A stretch of 60,287 nt of DNA from a virus, in IMG/VR virus record IMGVR_UViG_3300025132_000036, positions 1-60,287 of that record. The stretch is one strand, 5' to 3'. Positions 43,818 to 51,833 of the stretch are shown piece by piece. Made by a program: the position numbers and the translations under genes. The notes under the pieces are model-generated. The model did no database searches and was not told the origin of the DNA. It saw nothing but the letters and a program-made list of their open reading frames with translations. Position 1 is the stretch's first letter, and the number at the start of each line of letters is the position of its first letter.

Positions 43818-44588
43818 TCACCTAAACCTCCGCTCAGCCTCGCTCCTCAGCAGGTCGTCGGCCTCTCGTGTAGTCATCGAGCGTAGGCTCGTGGTCTGTG
43901 GGGTCAGATGCCGAATGTCCGGTAGCGAACGACCTCGGGTGTTCACCCAGTCCAGTAGGGCATTCATGTTGATGGCTTCGGTCCGTTCGTCGTTGGACCA
44001 TGACGTTCGTGCAAGGGTGAAGTCACCACACGTGACGCGCCCATAGTACCTCTTGCCGAGGTCCATGACCTCAATCTTGAAGTCCAAGACGCCGGGCGAC
44101 GAAAACATACCGGACGCTGAAGGCACAAGCGAAATCTTCTTGCCGCGATACGGAGTCCACCGCACGTCCGGCTTCACACCATGGTGCTTGAACCAATCAC
44201 AGACGATATCGAGGTTGCCCATGACCGGACCAAGCGGCGCAGCGCCCACCACAATGTCGAGGTCTTGCTCGGTGAACAACGACACCATGGTGCCTTGTTC
44301 GCCCGCCTCCTCGATGAAGCCAGTCATCATGTTCCATAGGGAGGCGTACAGGCCCGTGCCTACGGGTGCATAGATGGCCTCCATCACGGGGTCACGGGGT
44401 AGTGGGTCGTCGTCAAAGATGGCGTCGAGGAACGACCACAGAACCTTGCGCCCAGTCAGCGTGTACAACATGCCGTTTTCGGACAACACCAGTTCAGGTT
44501 GCCGCACCCACCGGCCCTTGGCCGACTTGGTGAACGGCGACGCAGACTCGACCACCGTGTGGGCGAGGTCAAGGACGTGGTTATCCAT
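43818..44588 (-). CDS. Unknown 256-aa protein
   Basis: A 256-residue protein with alpha/beta composition and no recognised motif. Possible strands surround LDIVVGAAPLG and VLDFKIEVMDLGKRYYGRVTCGDFTLAR, and a basic helical end (ADDLLRSEAERRFR) follows. The ATG is set by GAGGTGG seven bases upstream and overlaps the previous stop. It is followed by an oligo-T terminator, so it ends its operon. Confidence 0.65.
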   Translation of the reverse strand: MDNHVLDLAHTVVESASPFTKSAKGRWVRQPELVLSENGMLYTLTGRKVLWSFLDAIFDDDPLPRDPVMEAIYAPVGTGLYASLWNMMTGFIEEAGEQGTMVSLFTEQDLDIVVGAAPLGPVMGNLDIVCDWFKHHGVKPDVRWTPYRGKKISLVPSASGMFSSPGVLDFKIEVMDLGKRYYGRVTCGDFTLARTSWSNDERTEAINMNALLDWVNTRGRSLPDIRHLTPQTTSLRSMTTREADDLLRSEAERRFR

Positions 44589-44856
44589 GACGCCACCTCG
44601 CATATCGCTCGGCATTCAGGCACCACAGGACCACCCGCCTGCTCGTCATGGCGCTATGTCCGACGCCGTACCCGGCCTTCTCAACGCCGACGATAGCCGA
44701 CAGGCGAGAGCCCATAGCGTTGCGGCTCGGTAGCCACCGACCGTTGCGGTGGTCGTCCACCAGTCGGTCATAAATCTGCGTGCTCGTCAGGCCATCAGGG
44801 AACTCCAAAAGGAGCGCGGCCACTCGGTCAGCCAACAGGTATCGGTTGCTCACCAT
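44581..44856 (-). CDS. Winged-helix-like protein, 91 aa
   Basis: A 91-residue protein with a winged-helix pattern: RVAALLLEFPDGLTSTQIYDRLVDD, then SRNAMGSRLSAIVGVEKAGYGV and a wing leading to a hydrophobic strand (SRRVVLWCL). It parallels the proteins at 34042, 38562 and 41139. GAGGTGG precedes the ATG. A probable DNA-binding regulator. Confidence 0.55.
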   Translation of the reverse strand: MVSNRYLLADRVAALLLEFPDGLTSTQIYDRLVDDHRNGRWLPSRNAMGSRLSAIVGVEKAGYGVGHSAMTSRRVVLWCLNAERYARWRHG

Positions 44857-45125
44857 CCCACCTCGCTCTTGACGTTCTTGTGTTCGTCCTCGACGCACAG
44901 GTTGCAGATGTGGCTTGACGCATATCCGGCCTTGGCGACGTTCGCATACAGGGTTGGTGGGCGACGGCGGTATTCGACCACCTGCTCATCCCATGACCTA
45001 CTCACCTGATGTTCGGTGTGCGGAACCACACCGACACACCGGCATACACCGCAATGCGTGGCCATGAAAATAATCCGCACACCGCTCGTGAGCGTAGTCG
45101 TGCCTTCCCATTGTTCAGTATTCAT
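44850..45125 (-). CDS. Zinc-binding protein, 91 aa
   Basis: A 91-residue protein with cysteine pairs CGVC near residue 24 and CNLC near 76, and a further Cys/His set, suiting one zinc site. The start is chosen because GGAGG lies 10 bases upstream; the open frame continues but has no better site. It belongs to the zinc-protein array. Function unknown. Confidence 0.6.
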   Translation of the reverse strand: MNTEQWEGTTTLTSGVRIIFMATHCGVCRCVGVVPHTEHQVSRSWDEQVVEYRRRPPTLYANVAKAGYASSHICNLCVEDEHKNVKSEVGW

Positions 45126-45249
45126 CAACAAAACCTCCTCCGACGGGCTGCGGCTTACCCGCCGCAATCCAACACGAACGGCAGAACCCATAAGGGTATT
45201 CCTTCTCAGCCGTGTAGCAGCAGGTGAAGTACACCCAGTCCTCAGTCAC
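45115..45249 (-). CDS. Cys-rich microprotein, 44 aa
   Basis: A 44-residue protein with CC at 10-11 and CRSC at 23-26 (FTCCYTAEKEYPYGFCRSCW), probably a single zinc site. GTG start, close to the stop of the upstream gene, with which it overlaps by 8 bases. Function unknown. Confidence 0.5.
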   Translation of the reverse strand: MTEDWVYFTCCYTAEKEYPYGFCRSCWIAAGKPQPVGGGFVDEY

Positions 45250-45694
45250 GGTGCTTGGCCTCCTGTACGGTGAACATCTCACGCAGGGTGGTCTCGAAGT
45301 CCATGAAGAACCGGCACACCAACACGTGAGCATGTGTGCCCCAGTCGTTGAACTCCTTGAACGTCGGCTCGTAGTGGTCATACAGGCGCAGGGCCGCACA
45401 CATCTTGACGTAACGGTCCGTTGGTTCGCTGAACCACCACCCAATCGAATGAATACCGTAGTCCTCCACTTCGAGGGCCTCGCACTCTTGCACGAGGGCG
45501 GCATAGTTCCCCGCCTCCCAGTCGGTGCGAACGGCATGAGCGAACTCGGTGAAGTTCAGCGGCACACCGTGCTCGCCCACCGGCGTCGAATGTGCGACGC
45601 CTGCCGGAATCCCCATCCTGACGAGGGTTCGGTACGCGAGCAGAAGAGGTGCCTCGGTGAAGCATTCCCAGTCCATCAGACCTTCTTCATACAT
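45242..45694 (-). CDS. Unknown 150-aa acidic protein
   Basis: A 150-residue mostly helical, acidic protein (WECFTEAPLLLAYRTLVRMGIP, FTEFAHAVRTDWEAGNYAALVQECEAL). The ATG overlaps the stop of the zinc protein upstream, within ATGTATGA. The frame is open further upstream, but that part overlaps a coding microprotein. No family recognised. Confidence 0.6.
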   Translation of the reverse strand: MYEEGLMDWECFTEAPLLLAYRTLVRMGIPAGVAHSTPVGEHGVPLNFTEFAHAVRTDWEAGNYAALVQECEALEVEDYGIHSIGWWFSEPTDRYVKMCAALRLYDHYEPTFKEFNDWGTHAHVLVCRFFMDFETTLREMFTVQEAKHRD

Positions 45695-45857
45695 TGGACG
45701 CCACCCCCACGCCGTCGAAGTTCCCGCTTGCACCACAACGGGTGCAGTACACGGAACCCCACACGATGTACCGGTGGTTGTACCCGTGGTCTTGCCCGTC
45801 ACGGGTGTCCCTTACCACGTTGGACTGAGCGACCTTCCAAATGTGCTTGCAGTTCAT
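45687..45857 (-). CDS. Zinc-binding microprotein, 56 aa
   Basis: A 56-residue protein with Cys3, His5, Cys38 and Cys41 (MNCKH...YCTRCG), a likely zinc site holding the two ends together. GGAGGCGAA lies upstream of the ATG, and the stop overlaps the next gene. It is too short to stand out on length alone; the coupling and cysteine pattern support it. Confidence 0.6.
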   Translation of the reverse strand: MNCKHIWKVAQSNVVRDTRDGQDHGYNHRYIVWGSVYCTRCGASGNFDGVGVASNV

Positions 45858-46105
45858 TGGTTCGCCTCCCGCTGCATCTTGTGCTCGGCGGTCTCACGCA
45901 CGAGGGTCATGTAGTTCCCGGTCTTGGCTTCACGTGCGGTCACCTTGCGACCGACGTACCAGTACAGGTCAGCGACCACGTTCTGCAACCGGCGCACCTC
46001 ATTGCGTAGCCGGTCCGCATCCTCGCAAGCATCCACCTCATCCCACGACAGGGCGCGGTGTGCCTCCTGCTCGGCCAGTACATCTGCGTATCGCTTCAAC
46101 GACAT
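45854..46105 (-). CDS. Coiled-coil protein, 83 aa
   Basis: An 83-residue charged helical protein (DEVDACEDADRLRNEVRRLQNVVADLYWYVGRKV) with heptad spacing, overlapping both neighbours. The ATG lies just inside the end of the upstream gene. Function unknown. Confidence 0.6.
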   Translation of the reverse strand: MSLKRYADVLAEQEAHRALSWDEVDACEDADRLRNEVRRLQNVVADLYWYVGRKVTAREAKTGNYMTLVRETAEHKMQREANQ

Positions 46106-46368
46106 TCCCCCGTCTTGCGGTAGCCGTTGACCTCGAGCCACATCATGCCCTCGACCTTGTTCATGGCGTACATGAACTTGTCCTCCTCGCACATGTCCTC
46201 GGGTGCATCAAGCAGATGCACGATGAAGCGGTTGTTCCAGAAGCCGTTCAGTTCATCGGCCCACTCGGCCACGGCGGCACACCGCGACTTCAGCGGAATG
46301 TGCATTGCCCGCCAAGGGGGCAGGGCGTCCCATGCGTCTTGCGTCGTTTCGTATCGTGGTGTGTTCAT
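46096..46368 (-). CDS. Unknown 90-aa protein
   Basis: A 90-residue helical protein rich in Trp and Met (WRAMHIPLKSRCAAVAEWADELNGFW). GGAGGAACAAGA before the ATG is a strong ribosome site. The transcript should start about 16 nt upstream from a GGGTTTATAT promoter inside the end of the preceding gene, so this gene begins a sub-operon. No family recognised. Confidence 0.65.
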   Translation of the reverse strand: MNTPRYETTQDAWDALPPWRAMHIPLKSRCAAVAEWADELNGFWNNRFIVHLLDAPEDMCEEDKFMYAMNKVEGMMWLEVNGYRKTGECR

Positions 46369-46913
46369 TCTTGTTCCTCCGTCACATTGTTGCTATCGGT
46401 TGGGGTCATATAAACCCTTGCCCATTCGGGAATGTCCAGCGGGTTGTTCCACACCACGCGCTCCTTGCTCATGTAGTACCGGCGGTATGACTCGACCACA
46501 TCGTCGCCCTTGAACTCGTCAGGCATGGCGAGCGGGTGGCGGGTCAGCGGGCCATCGGGAATCAGGGTCGCCAGTTTGGACGTGTAGTACGCGGGGTCGC
46601 TGCACGCATGGTGCTTGCCTCGACGCGCATAGAACTCCACCTGCAAGCCGACGGCGTGGTCCCAGAGCCACCACCAGTTCGAGCGGGTGTTGCCCGCCCA
46701 AATCGTACACGGGTGGTGCTGATGGGTGCTACGCCAAGCGTTGCCTGCCTGTGTCGTCACGCCTGCGTTCAGGAGCATTGTCTCGTTCGCACCGTGGCGG
46801 TACAGGGCGGTGGTGAGCATCTGCGTTGACTCAATCAGCATCTTGCCGAGGCGCAGGTCGTCGTGCATCCACGCCGCAATCTGCGGGTCCTTGTCCAGTA
46901 CGAAGATGTTCAT
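46365..46913 (-). CDS. Conserved tailed-virus protein, MNIFVLD family
   Basis: A 182-residue protein. The start MNIFVLDKDPQIAAWMHDD, LGKMLIESTQMLTTAL, the HPCTIWAG segment with WWLWDH, a GKHH motif and MPDEFK...YRRYYMSKE form a pattern I recognise from a conserved protein of marine and other tailed phages, usually of unknown function. The many invariant His, Trp and Tyr suggest an enzyme or nucleic-acid binding. The exact activity is not known to me. Confidence 0.7.
   Translation of the reverse strand: MNIFVLDKDPQIAAWMHDDLRLGKMLIESTQMLTTALYRHGANETMLLNAGVTTQAGNAWRSTHQHHPCTIWAGNTRSNWWWLWDHAVGLQVEFYARRGKHHACSDPAYYTSKLATLIPDGPLTRHPLAMPDEFKGDDVVESYRRYYMSKERVVWNNPLDIPEWARVYMTPTDSNNVTEEQE
46407..46414 (-). 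promoter_or_regulatory. TATA promoter GGGTTTATAT
   Basis: The minus-strand CAAGGGTTTATATGACC is near-identical to the promoter before the gene at 49732. The predicted start is at about 46384, leaving a 16-nt leader with GGAGGAAC. Confidence 0.7.
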
Positions 46914-47080
46914 TGGACCACCTCCATGCCCCTGAAGTCACAGGACGGGCAGTACGCAGGCTCGTCGGGGTCCACGTAGCAAATGAACGTGTGTACCCCA
47001 CATCCCCTCGTGTCGCAATAAAACACACAGTCGTCCTCCAGTATGCGGGCAACCGTGCTGCGTCGAATCTTGGCGTTCAT
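46910..47080 (-). CDS. Zinc-ribbon microprotein, 56 aa
   Basis: A 56-residue protein with paired cysteines (DCVFYC...GCG...CYV...CPSC). The start follows a perfect GGAGGTGA four bases upstream, in the junction sequence GGAGGTGAGCGCATGA that is repeated at the next gene up. It overlaps both neighbours. Part of a run of three adjacent zinc proteins. Confidence 0.65.
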   Translation of the reverse strand: MNAKIRRSTVARILEDDCVFYCDTRGCGVHTFICYVDPDEPAYCPSCDFRGMEVVQ

Positions 47081-47283
47081 GCGCTCACCTCCACATACCA
47101 GTTCGCGGTGACGTGGAACTCGCCCGTGTAGTTCGTGCAGAACCAACGGTGGTTCTTCGCAGCCTCGCGCACTTGGCGCATGTTGTGGAAGTCGCCGTCA
47201 GCAACGGGGCGCAGCACTTGGCCGTTCACGTCAATGGGGAGGTTGCAGCCGCAGCAGCGGGCGCGGTGAATCTTGTCGCTCAT
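47077..47283 (-). CDS. Zinc-binding microprotein, 68 aa
   Basis: A 68-residue protein with CCGC at 9-12 and another Cys near 50 (WFCTNYTGEF), plus several histidines. It starts after GAGGAGGTGA with the same GCGC spacer and ATGA overlap as the neighbouring gene. Function unknown. Confidence 0.65.
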   Translation of the reverse strand: MSDKIHRARCCGCNLPIDVNGQVLRPVADGDFHNMRQVREAAKNHRWFCTNYTGEFHVTANWYVEVSA

Positions 47284-47444
47284 GCGCTCACCTCCTCGTA
47301 CATCTTGTCCATCACGGAATTGAAGCACACGCTGCACAGGGGCTTGCCCGACATGCGAGCAGCCACAGGGTGCGACTCCGTACACACGAAGCACATGACC
47401 TTCACGGGCTTGCCCCTGTTCCATCCACCGTTGTCCTCGCTCAA
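47280..47444 (-). CDS. Zinc-ribbon microprotein, 54 aa
   Basis: A 54-residue protein with two CxxC pairs, CFVC at 18-21 and CSVC at 37-40, a clear zinc ribbon. The TTG start overlaps the upstream stop as TTGA; GAGGTGAC lies upstream. Its last codons form the ribosome site of the next zinc protein. Confidence 0.65.
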   Translation of the reverse strand: MSEDNGGWNRGKPVKVMCFVCTESHPVAARMSGKPLCSVCFNSVMDKMYEEVSA

Positions 47445-47671
47445 GAGAAGTCACCTCGGCACTCCGCGTCGTAGTGAATCTTGGCCGTCTGCACGAGGCC
47501 CTCGAAGTCCTCGCAGAACTCGTCGTCCTCGTGGAACGCTTGCTCGACCAAGTGCATGAGGTTAGCGAGCATGTCCACAATGCGGTTCGCCAGTACGGGC
47601 GCTCCCCAAGTGTCCTTCGGGTCCAAGGCGTCCAAGGCTTTCGCGGCTCGGTCGCGGTTGCTCGGAATCAC
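47441..47671 (-). CDS. Unknown acidic 76-aa protein
   Basis: A 76-residue acidic helical protein (RIVDMLANLMHLVEQAFHEDDEFCEDFEGLVQTAKIHY). GTG start, overlapping the stop upstream as GTGA, with GGGGTGG before it. An acidic protein directly after a very basic one may indicate a complex. No family recognised. Confidence 0.6.
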   Translation of the reverse strand: MIPSNRDRAAKALDALDPKDTWGAPVLANRIVDMLANLMHLVEQAFHEDDEFCEDFEGLVQTAKIHYDAECRGDFS

Positions 47672-47817
47672 GACGACCACCCCTTGGGCTTGGTCAGCAG
47701 GCCATCGGCCTCGCTCACCTGCTTGCGCGGAGCGGGCTTCTTGGCCTGAGCCTTGGTCGCCACCTCGCGGTACGTTCGGTTCGTTTTGTTTGTTCGGTTT
47801 CGTCGCTTGTTCGACAT
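47668..47817 (-). CDS. Basic 49-aa protein
   Basis: A 49-residue protein rich in Lys, Arg, Asn and Thr (SNKRRNRTNKTNRTYRE), with no hydrophobic core, so probably disordered and nucleic-acid binding. The ATG is set by GGAGG and by a TTGATATA box predicting transcription start right at that GGAGG. It begins the sub-operon of small zinc proteins. Confidence 0.6.
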   Translation of the reverse strand: MSNKRRNRTNKTNRTYREVATKAQAKKPAPRKQVSEADGLLTKPKGWSS

Positions 47818-47852
47818 GATTCGTGCCTCCAGTATTACGTAGGGGCCGAGAG

Positions 47853-47860
47853 TATATCAA
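47853..47860 (-). promoter_or_regulatory. TATA-type promoter TTGATATA
   Basis: The minus-strand GTTGATATACTC lies just downstream of the stop at 47880. Transcription should start near 47830 with a 13-nt leader beginning GGAGG. Confidence 0.65.
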
Positions 47861-47879
47861 CCCTCTGGCCCCTTTGGGT

Positions 47880-48578
47880 TCAGGCCATCCACCCCTTCAG
47901 CCGGAGCATGGCGTCAGCCTCGGTCCGCTCCTGTTGAGGCTCGCCAATCAGGTCGAGCAGACCCCCATCCGTGTGCCCACAAGCCCTGCAATAGAGCATA
48001 TGGTACACGAAGTTCCGACCGAAGCGGTGTACCTCGTCGGTTTCGCCCGACCATTCAGGCTCCATCGTGTGCGTATCAACGCCGAGAATGTTCGACTCCA
48101 CGAACTGCACGCCGCGCAGCATCACGTTGTGTTGGTCGCCACATTCGGGGCAGGCCACCGGCTGAGAGCGAGTATGCACGGGCACGTTGTGCTTGTGCGC
48201 CTGCTCCACGGCGTCGTTGATGAGGCTACGGATAACGACCTTCTGCCCGGAGTTCCACCTCATGGTGCCGCGCTCACGGTAGTGGTACGTATCATGCACA
48301 CCCATGCGCCAAGCGTACAGGTATTCGCAGGCATCCCCCAACGTGTGGAAACGCTTGGAGGCGACCATGACCGATGCCGAGGGCGGCACGGGCGCACCCT
48401 TGGCGCGAGGCGGTGACTGGTCCTCCCACACGAGCACCTCGTAGTGACCCCCCGCATCAGCGGCGTTGGGCTCCGCGAGGTCGCCGGGGTTGGTGTCGTA
48501 CCTCAGCCATTGCCTGTACCGTCCACCGTCCGTCACCTGCCGCAAGAGCGTGTAGTCCGTGTAGTTCGCGCCGCTCAA
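47880..48578 (-). CDS. Unknown 232-aa protein with zinc ribbon
   Basis: A 232-residue protein. A C-terminal ribbon has CPEC near residue 160 and CRAC near 207 (CPECGDQHNVML...LYCRACGHTDGG). The N-terminal half is mixed (YTDYTLLRQV...RQWLRYDTNPGD). The TTG start overlaps the upstream stop (TTGA), with GGGGGTGG before it. It is the last gene before a new promoter. Function unknown. Confidence 0.65.
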   Translation of the reverse strand: MSGANYTDYTLLRQVTDGGRYRQWLRYDTNPGDLAEPNAADAGGHYEVLVWEDQSPPRAKGAPVPPSASVMVASKRFHTLGDACEYLYAWRMGVHDTYHYRERGTMRWNSGQKVVIRSLINDAVEQAHKHNVPVHTRSQPVACPECGDQHNVMLRGVQFVESNILGVDTHTMEPEWSGETDEVHRFGRNFVYHMLYCRACGHTDGGLLDLIGEPQQERTEADAMLRLKGWMA

Positions 48579-49732
48579 GCGTCCACCCCCAAGCAGGAAG
48601 CGGCCTGCACCGCCTCGAAGTCGCACATCGCCTCGGCCTCCTTGATGGCCTCAGCCAACCGTTGCCGCGTCAGCGTCATGACGTTGTGTGCCTCGCCCAT
48701 CCGTAGGTCGGCTTGGTGCTGCTGCTTGCGGAACCAGTCCTCCGTCAGCCGCTCACGAGCACCCTTGTATTGGGTGTACGAGCGCTCCTCAATCCGGGCT
48801 TGCCGTGCGAGGTGGCGCACTTGCCGGAGGGCGTGCTCCCGCTTGCCGTTTGCTTCAAGGCCACCGTCACCCTCCAAGAGCCATTCGCACCAGTCAATCC
48901 GGTCCAACCATTGCTGAAGCGTCTTGACGCAATCACGGTGCTGCACCTGCTGACCGTACGACCCGCTCTGCGGGTTGCCGCTCGGGCTGAACGCGACCAC
49001 ACGTGCTCCGGCACGGTACAGGGCGTCGTCCTCAAGCGACAGGTTCCACGGCGCAACACAAACCGGTGTCTCGTCCATGCCTCCGTCTGCATTCGCCTGT
49101 AGGCAGATGGCCTGCATGTGGGAATGGGGGTGGTCCCACTCCGGGTTGACTAACCGCAAATGCTGCTTGCGCTGCACTCCCTTCGAGTCCACGAACCGCA
49201 CGTATTGGCGACCGAGGCGACCGGAATTCCCTTGGCTTGGGCCGGTGTGGGCGATGAAGTGCTCCAGTTCCTCGCCTGCGAGGGGCCACCGATAGGTCAT
49301 CTTGACCACATCGGAGCGTTGTGAATGTCCGAACACGAGGGGCAGGTGCTCCGGCGCAATGTGTGACTTCGCAGCACGGCGCTTGAGTTCCTCGGCCTCG
49401 GCTCGTGCAATGGCGATGGTCTGCTTCATGGAAGCGTACATGGTCGGTGCATGGGCGAGGTGGGCGGTGAGGTCCCGGCGCGAGGCTTGCTCGAAGGCAA
49501 CCTGTGCCTCCTCGTCGCTCACCTTCACGGGTCGGTTCTGACCGGGGTACGTAGGGTTGGGGTGAGGGTCGTAGCGCCACTTGTGAAAGTTCGCGCCGTA
49601 TCGGCGTGAGAACGAGAGCAGCCCTTGCAGCAGGCGGTTCGCCGTGGTGTCCTGCGTAAAGAGCAGCACCTGCGGTCGCCGCAAGGCGGGGCGGGTCTTC
49701 GGTGTGTGTATCTTGTTTGGTTGGTTTTGCAT
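48575..49732 (-). CDS. Unknown 385-aa protein
   Basis: A 385-residue protein. The N-terminal part is basic (PKTRPALRRPQVLLFTQDTTANRLLQGL). The centre has a His-rich strand region (EWDHPHSHMQAICLQANADGG). The C-terminal third is a long charged helix rich in Arg, Gln and Ala. The start has GGAGGAACCCGAAC directly upstream and an 18-nt leader from a GGGTTTATAT promoter. No family recognised. Confidence 0.65.
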   Translation of the reverse strand: MQNQPNKIHTPKTRPALRRPQVLLFTQDTTANRLLQGLLSFSRRYGANFHKWRYDPHPNPTYPGQNRPVKVSDEEAQVAFEQASRRDLTAHLAHAPTMYASMKQTIAIARAEAEELKRRAAKSHIAPEHLPLVFGHSQRSDVVKMTYRWPLAGEELEHFIAHTGPSQGNSGRLGRQYVRFVDSKGVQRKQHLRLVNPEWDHPHSHMQAICLQANADGGMDETPVCVAPWNLSLEDDALYRAGARVVAFSPSGNPQSGSYGQQVQHRDCVKTLQQWLDRIDWCEWLLEGDGGLEANGKREHALRQVRHLARQARIEERSYTQYKGARERLTEDWFRKQQHQADLRMGEAHNVMTLTRQRLAEAIKEAEAMCDFEAVQAASCLGVDA

Positions 49733-49772
49733 GTTCGGGTTCCTCCGTTGTGATTGTCCGTATCGGTGGGGT

Positions 49773-49780
49773 GATATAAA
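49773..49780 (-). promoter_or_regulatory. TATA promoter GGGTTTATAT
   Basis: The minus-strand CAAGGGTTTATATCACC matches the promoter at 46407 almost base for base, including the downstream CCGAT and GGAGGAAC. The predicted start is near 49750. Confidence 0.7.
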
Positions 49781-49789
49781 CCCTTGGGC

Positions 49790-50104
49790 TCAATCGTCGC
49801 CTCCACGGGGGTTGACCTTCAGGATGAGGCGGTCCACGCGCAGACGCTCGGCGCTCACAATCTGATGGTCGGCACGCAGCATCACGGTCGTGACGCGGCC
49901 ATGCCGGATGATGACCACGACGTTGCGGCCATTCGAGCCACACGCAGCGGTGCGGTACACGGGCAAGCGCATGGCGTACAGGGCGACGCTCTCACGTCCC
50001 CCGATATCGGGCCGCTCGGCCTTCACGATATCCCACAAGCGCTCGCGCTCGGCGTCCGTGAGCCTGTCCACCACGCGCTCACGATAGTGCTGTGTCCGCC
50101 TCAT
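49790..50104 (-). CDS. Unknown 104-aa basic protein
   Basis: A 104-residue protein, helical then beta (LTDAERERLWDIVKAERPDIGG, NVVVIIRHGRVTTVMLRAD), with a basic end. The strand pattern around VVVIIRHGRVTTVML may be a small toxin-like or RNA-binding fold, but this is weak. ATGA overlap with the gene upstream. Confidence 0.6.
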   Translation of the reverse strand: MRRTQHYRERVVDRLTDAERERLWDIVKAERPDIGGRESVALYAMRLPVYRTAACGSNGRNVVVIIRHGRVTTVMLRADHQIVSAERLRVDRLILKVNPRGGDD

Positions 50105-50406
50105 TGGCGAATCACCACCGTCGTCCACCCTCGCTGTACGTCGCTCGACGGCACGCCGGGGTTCCTGATGGCCCCGCAGAGGCATTGGCTCGGGTTGCAC
50201 TTGGGCAAGCCGATGCACCCTTGCTTCAGGGCCATGGCGCACCGGATGGCGTGGTCCCCATCGGTATAGGACACGTCGGGGCAATCGCTTGACCGGTGGT
50301 ACACCCAAAGGGCCGTATCGGCCTGTTCGGCGGTCATGTGGGCAGGGTCGCTCGGCCAGTCGGCGTACCGGTCGGTCTGGATGCGTCGTAGGTAATACCA
50401 GTTCAA
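50101..50406 (-). CDS. Cys-rich protein, 101 aa, TTG start
   Basis: A 101-residue protein with six cysteines, five of them in the last half (AIRCAMALKQGCIGLPKCNPSQCLCG), likely binding zinc or an iron-sulphur cluster. The TTG overlaps the upstream stop (TTGA) after a strong GGAGGTG. Function unknown. Confidence 0.6.
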   Translation of the reverse strand: MNWYYLRRIQTDRYADWPSDPAHMTAEQADTALWVYHRSSDCPDVSYTDGDHAIRCAMALKQGCIGLPKCNPSQCLCGAIRNPGVPSSDVQRGWTTVVIRQ

Positions 50407-51833
50407 GCCACCACCTCCGCACGGACACGACCACCAAGGGTGGTCTGCTTGTTGCCCCTGAACTCGCCGTGACGCTTGACCTTGCCCGTCACCTTGTGTG
50501 CGCCCAAGCCGGGCGGTGCGGTGGTGAACCACGACACATGGTTGCCCTCCGTGGTCACGAAGGACACGGCGTTGGAGCGTCCGTATGAGCCGTCGAAGGG
50601 GCGCACGGCGGTGACCTCACCGGTCAGCGTCACCTTGTCCCCCACAGAGCCGATGTGCTCGGAGGCCACCCCGTCCACCGCAGGCAGGCGCTCAGCGAGT
50701 GCCTCACGGGCCTCGCGCTTGAGGTTGCGGCGATAGCCGGAGATGGCTCCCATGAACAGGTTGCACGTCTTGAGGGTCACGACACCGGCTTGGAGCACCG
50801 CACGCAGGGAGGCTCCGAAGGAGCCGGTGGCGGCTCGCATGGAGTCGAGCAGCCCCTCGGGTGTGCCGAACCACGCAGGCTCGTCCCCACGGTCAGGCAG
50901 GTCGTACGCCGCCAAGGGCCACACCTCGATGTGCTCCTCAGCGATGGTCGGAATCATGTGGGGTCGCTCGTCAGGGTCACGAACGGCGTACCGAAGGCTT
51001 GTCTGGTTGGCCTTCAGCGTGTTGTTCCAGTACCGGGTCGTCGCTCGGGGGTTCGGGGGTGTCCACACACCACCGTGCTCGTCCACGAACATGCGCTCGT
51101 GGTCGAACAGGAGGCGACCACGGCCACGGGCATATGACTCGCCTTGCAGGAGCATGGTGAGGCGCACGGCCTCCGTGACCTCAGCGACCTTGCGTTGGCG
51201 TCGTCCGCCGTAAGAGAAGCCGTCCCACATGAGGGTCCGCACGTTCACCATGTTCATGGCCATGTCGCCGGTCACGCCCATGTAGTCGAACAGGCACGAG
51301 GTGCCGATGTTGCGTACCTCGCCTGTGTCCTTGTGGCGCAGCAGCACGGTCTTGAGCCGACCACGGGCACCGGAGGTGCAATGGTCACACCGGTCGTGGA
51401 ACACGACGGCAGGTCCCTCACGGGTACGCACGGTCGGCACGTACGAGGGCATGTCCTCGTGTCCCTGCTCGTCCGGGGCGGCACGCCACACACCGGGGCG
51501 TGACCCCGATTCGTTGGGGTTGGCGGGCTCGACGGTGCCGAGGATGGTCCACGGGGTGTCTGCACCGGGCCAATGGGCCACGGTCACGTCCCTGACCATG
51601 CGGCCGTACGTGTCCTCGCTGATGGGCAGGTATGAGCGGCGACGACGCCACCCGGAAATGCGGGTCTTCAGCACCTTGGCGGTGATGGTCTCAAGGTACG
51701 GGTCACCGACCTCGTACGTGAGCGGGGTCGCACCACGGCGCTCGGACATGCCCACGAGGCGCTTCAGGAGCGACTCCACGTGGTCCCACACGGCCATGGG
51801 CACGGTGTACGTCACGGGTCCGTCCTCAGTCAT
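50403..51833 (-). CDS. Conserved phage-type zinc/OB-fold protein, 476 aa
   Basis: A 476-residue protein. A treble-clef-like zinc motif at about 150-185 (CDHC...RHKDTGEVRNIGTSCLFDYMG) and a C-terminal OB-like domain (VTLTGEVTAVRPF...VTGKVKRHGEFRGNKQTTLGGRV) form a pairing I recognise from a conserved family in phages and plasmids. The family's function is not established; nucleic-acid binding is likely from the OB fold. The gene lies in an operon of small zinc proteins. Confidence 0.7.
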   Translation of the reverse strand: MTEDGPVTYTVPMAVWDHVESLLKRLVGMSERRGATPLTYEVGDPYLETITAKVLKTRISGWRRRRSYLPISEDTYGRMVRDVTVAHWPGADTPWTILGTVEPANPNESGSRPGVWRAAPDEQGHEDMPSYVPTVRTREGPAVVFHDRCDHCTSGARGRLKTVLLRHKDTGEVRNIGTSCLFDYMGVTGDMAMNMVNVRTLMWDGFSYGGRRQRKVAEVTEAVRLTMLLQGESYARGRGRLLFDHERMFVDEHGGVWTPPNPRATTRYWNNTLKANQTSLRYAVRDPDERPHMIPTIAEEHIEVWPLAAYDLPDRGDEPAWFGTPEGLLDSMRAATGSFGASLRAVLQAGVVTLKTCNLFMGAISGYRRNLKREAREALAERLPAVDGVASEHIGSVGDKVTLTGEVTAVRPFDGSYGRSNAVSFVTTEGNHVSWFTTAPPGLGAHKVTGKVKRHGEFRGNKQTTLGGRVRAEVVA

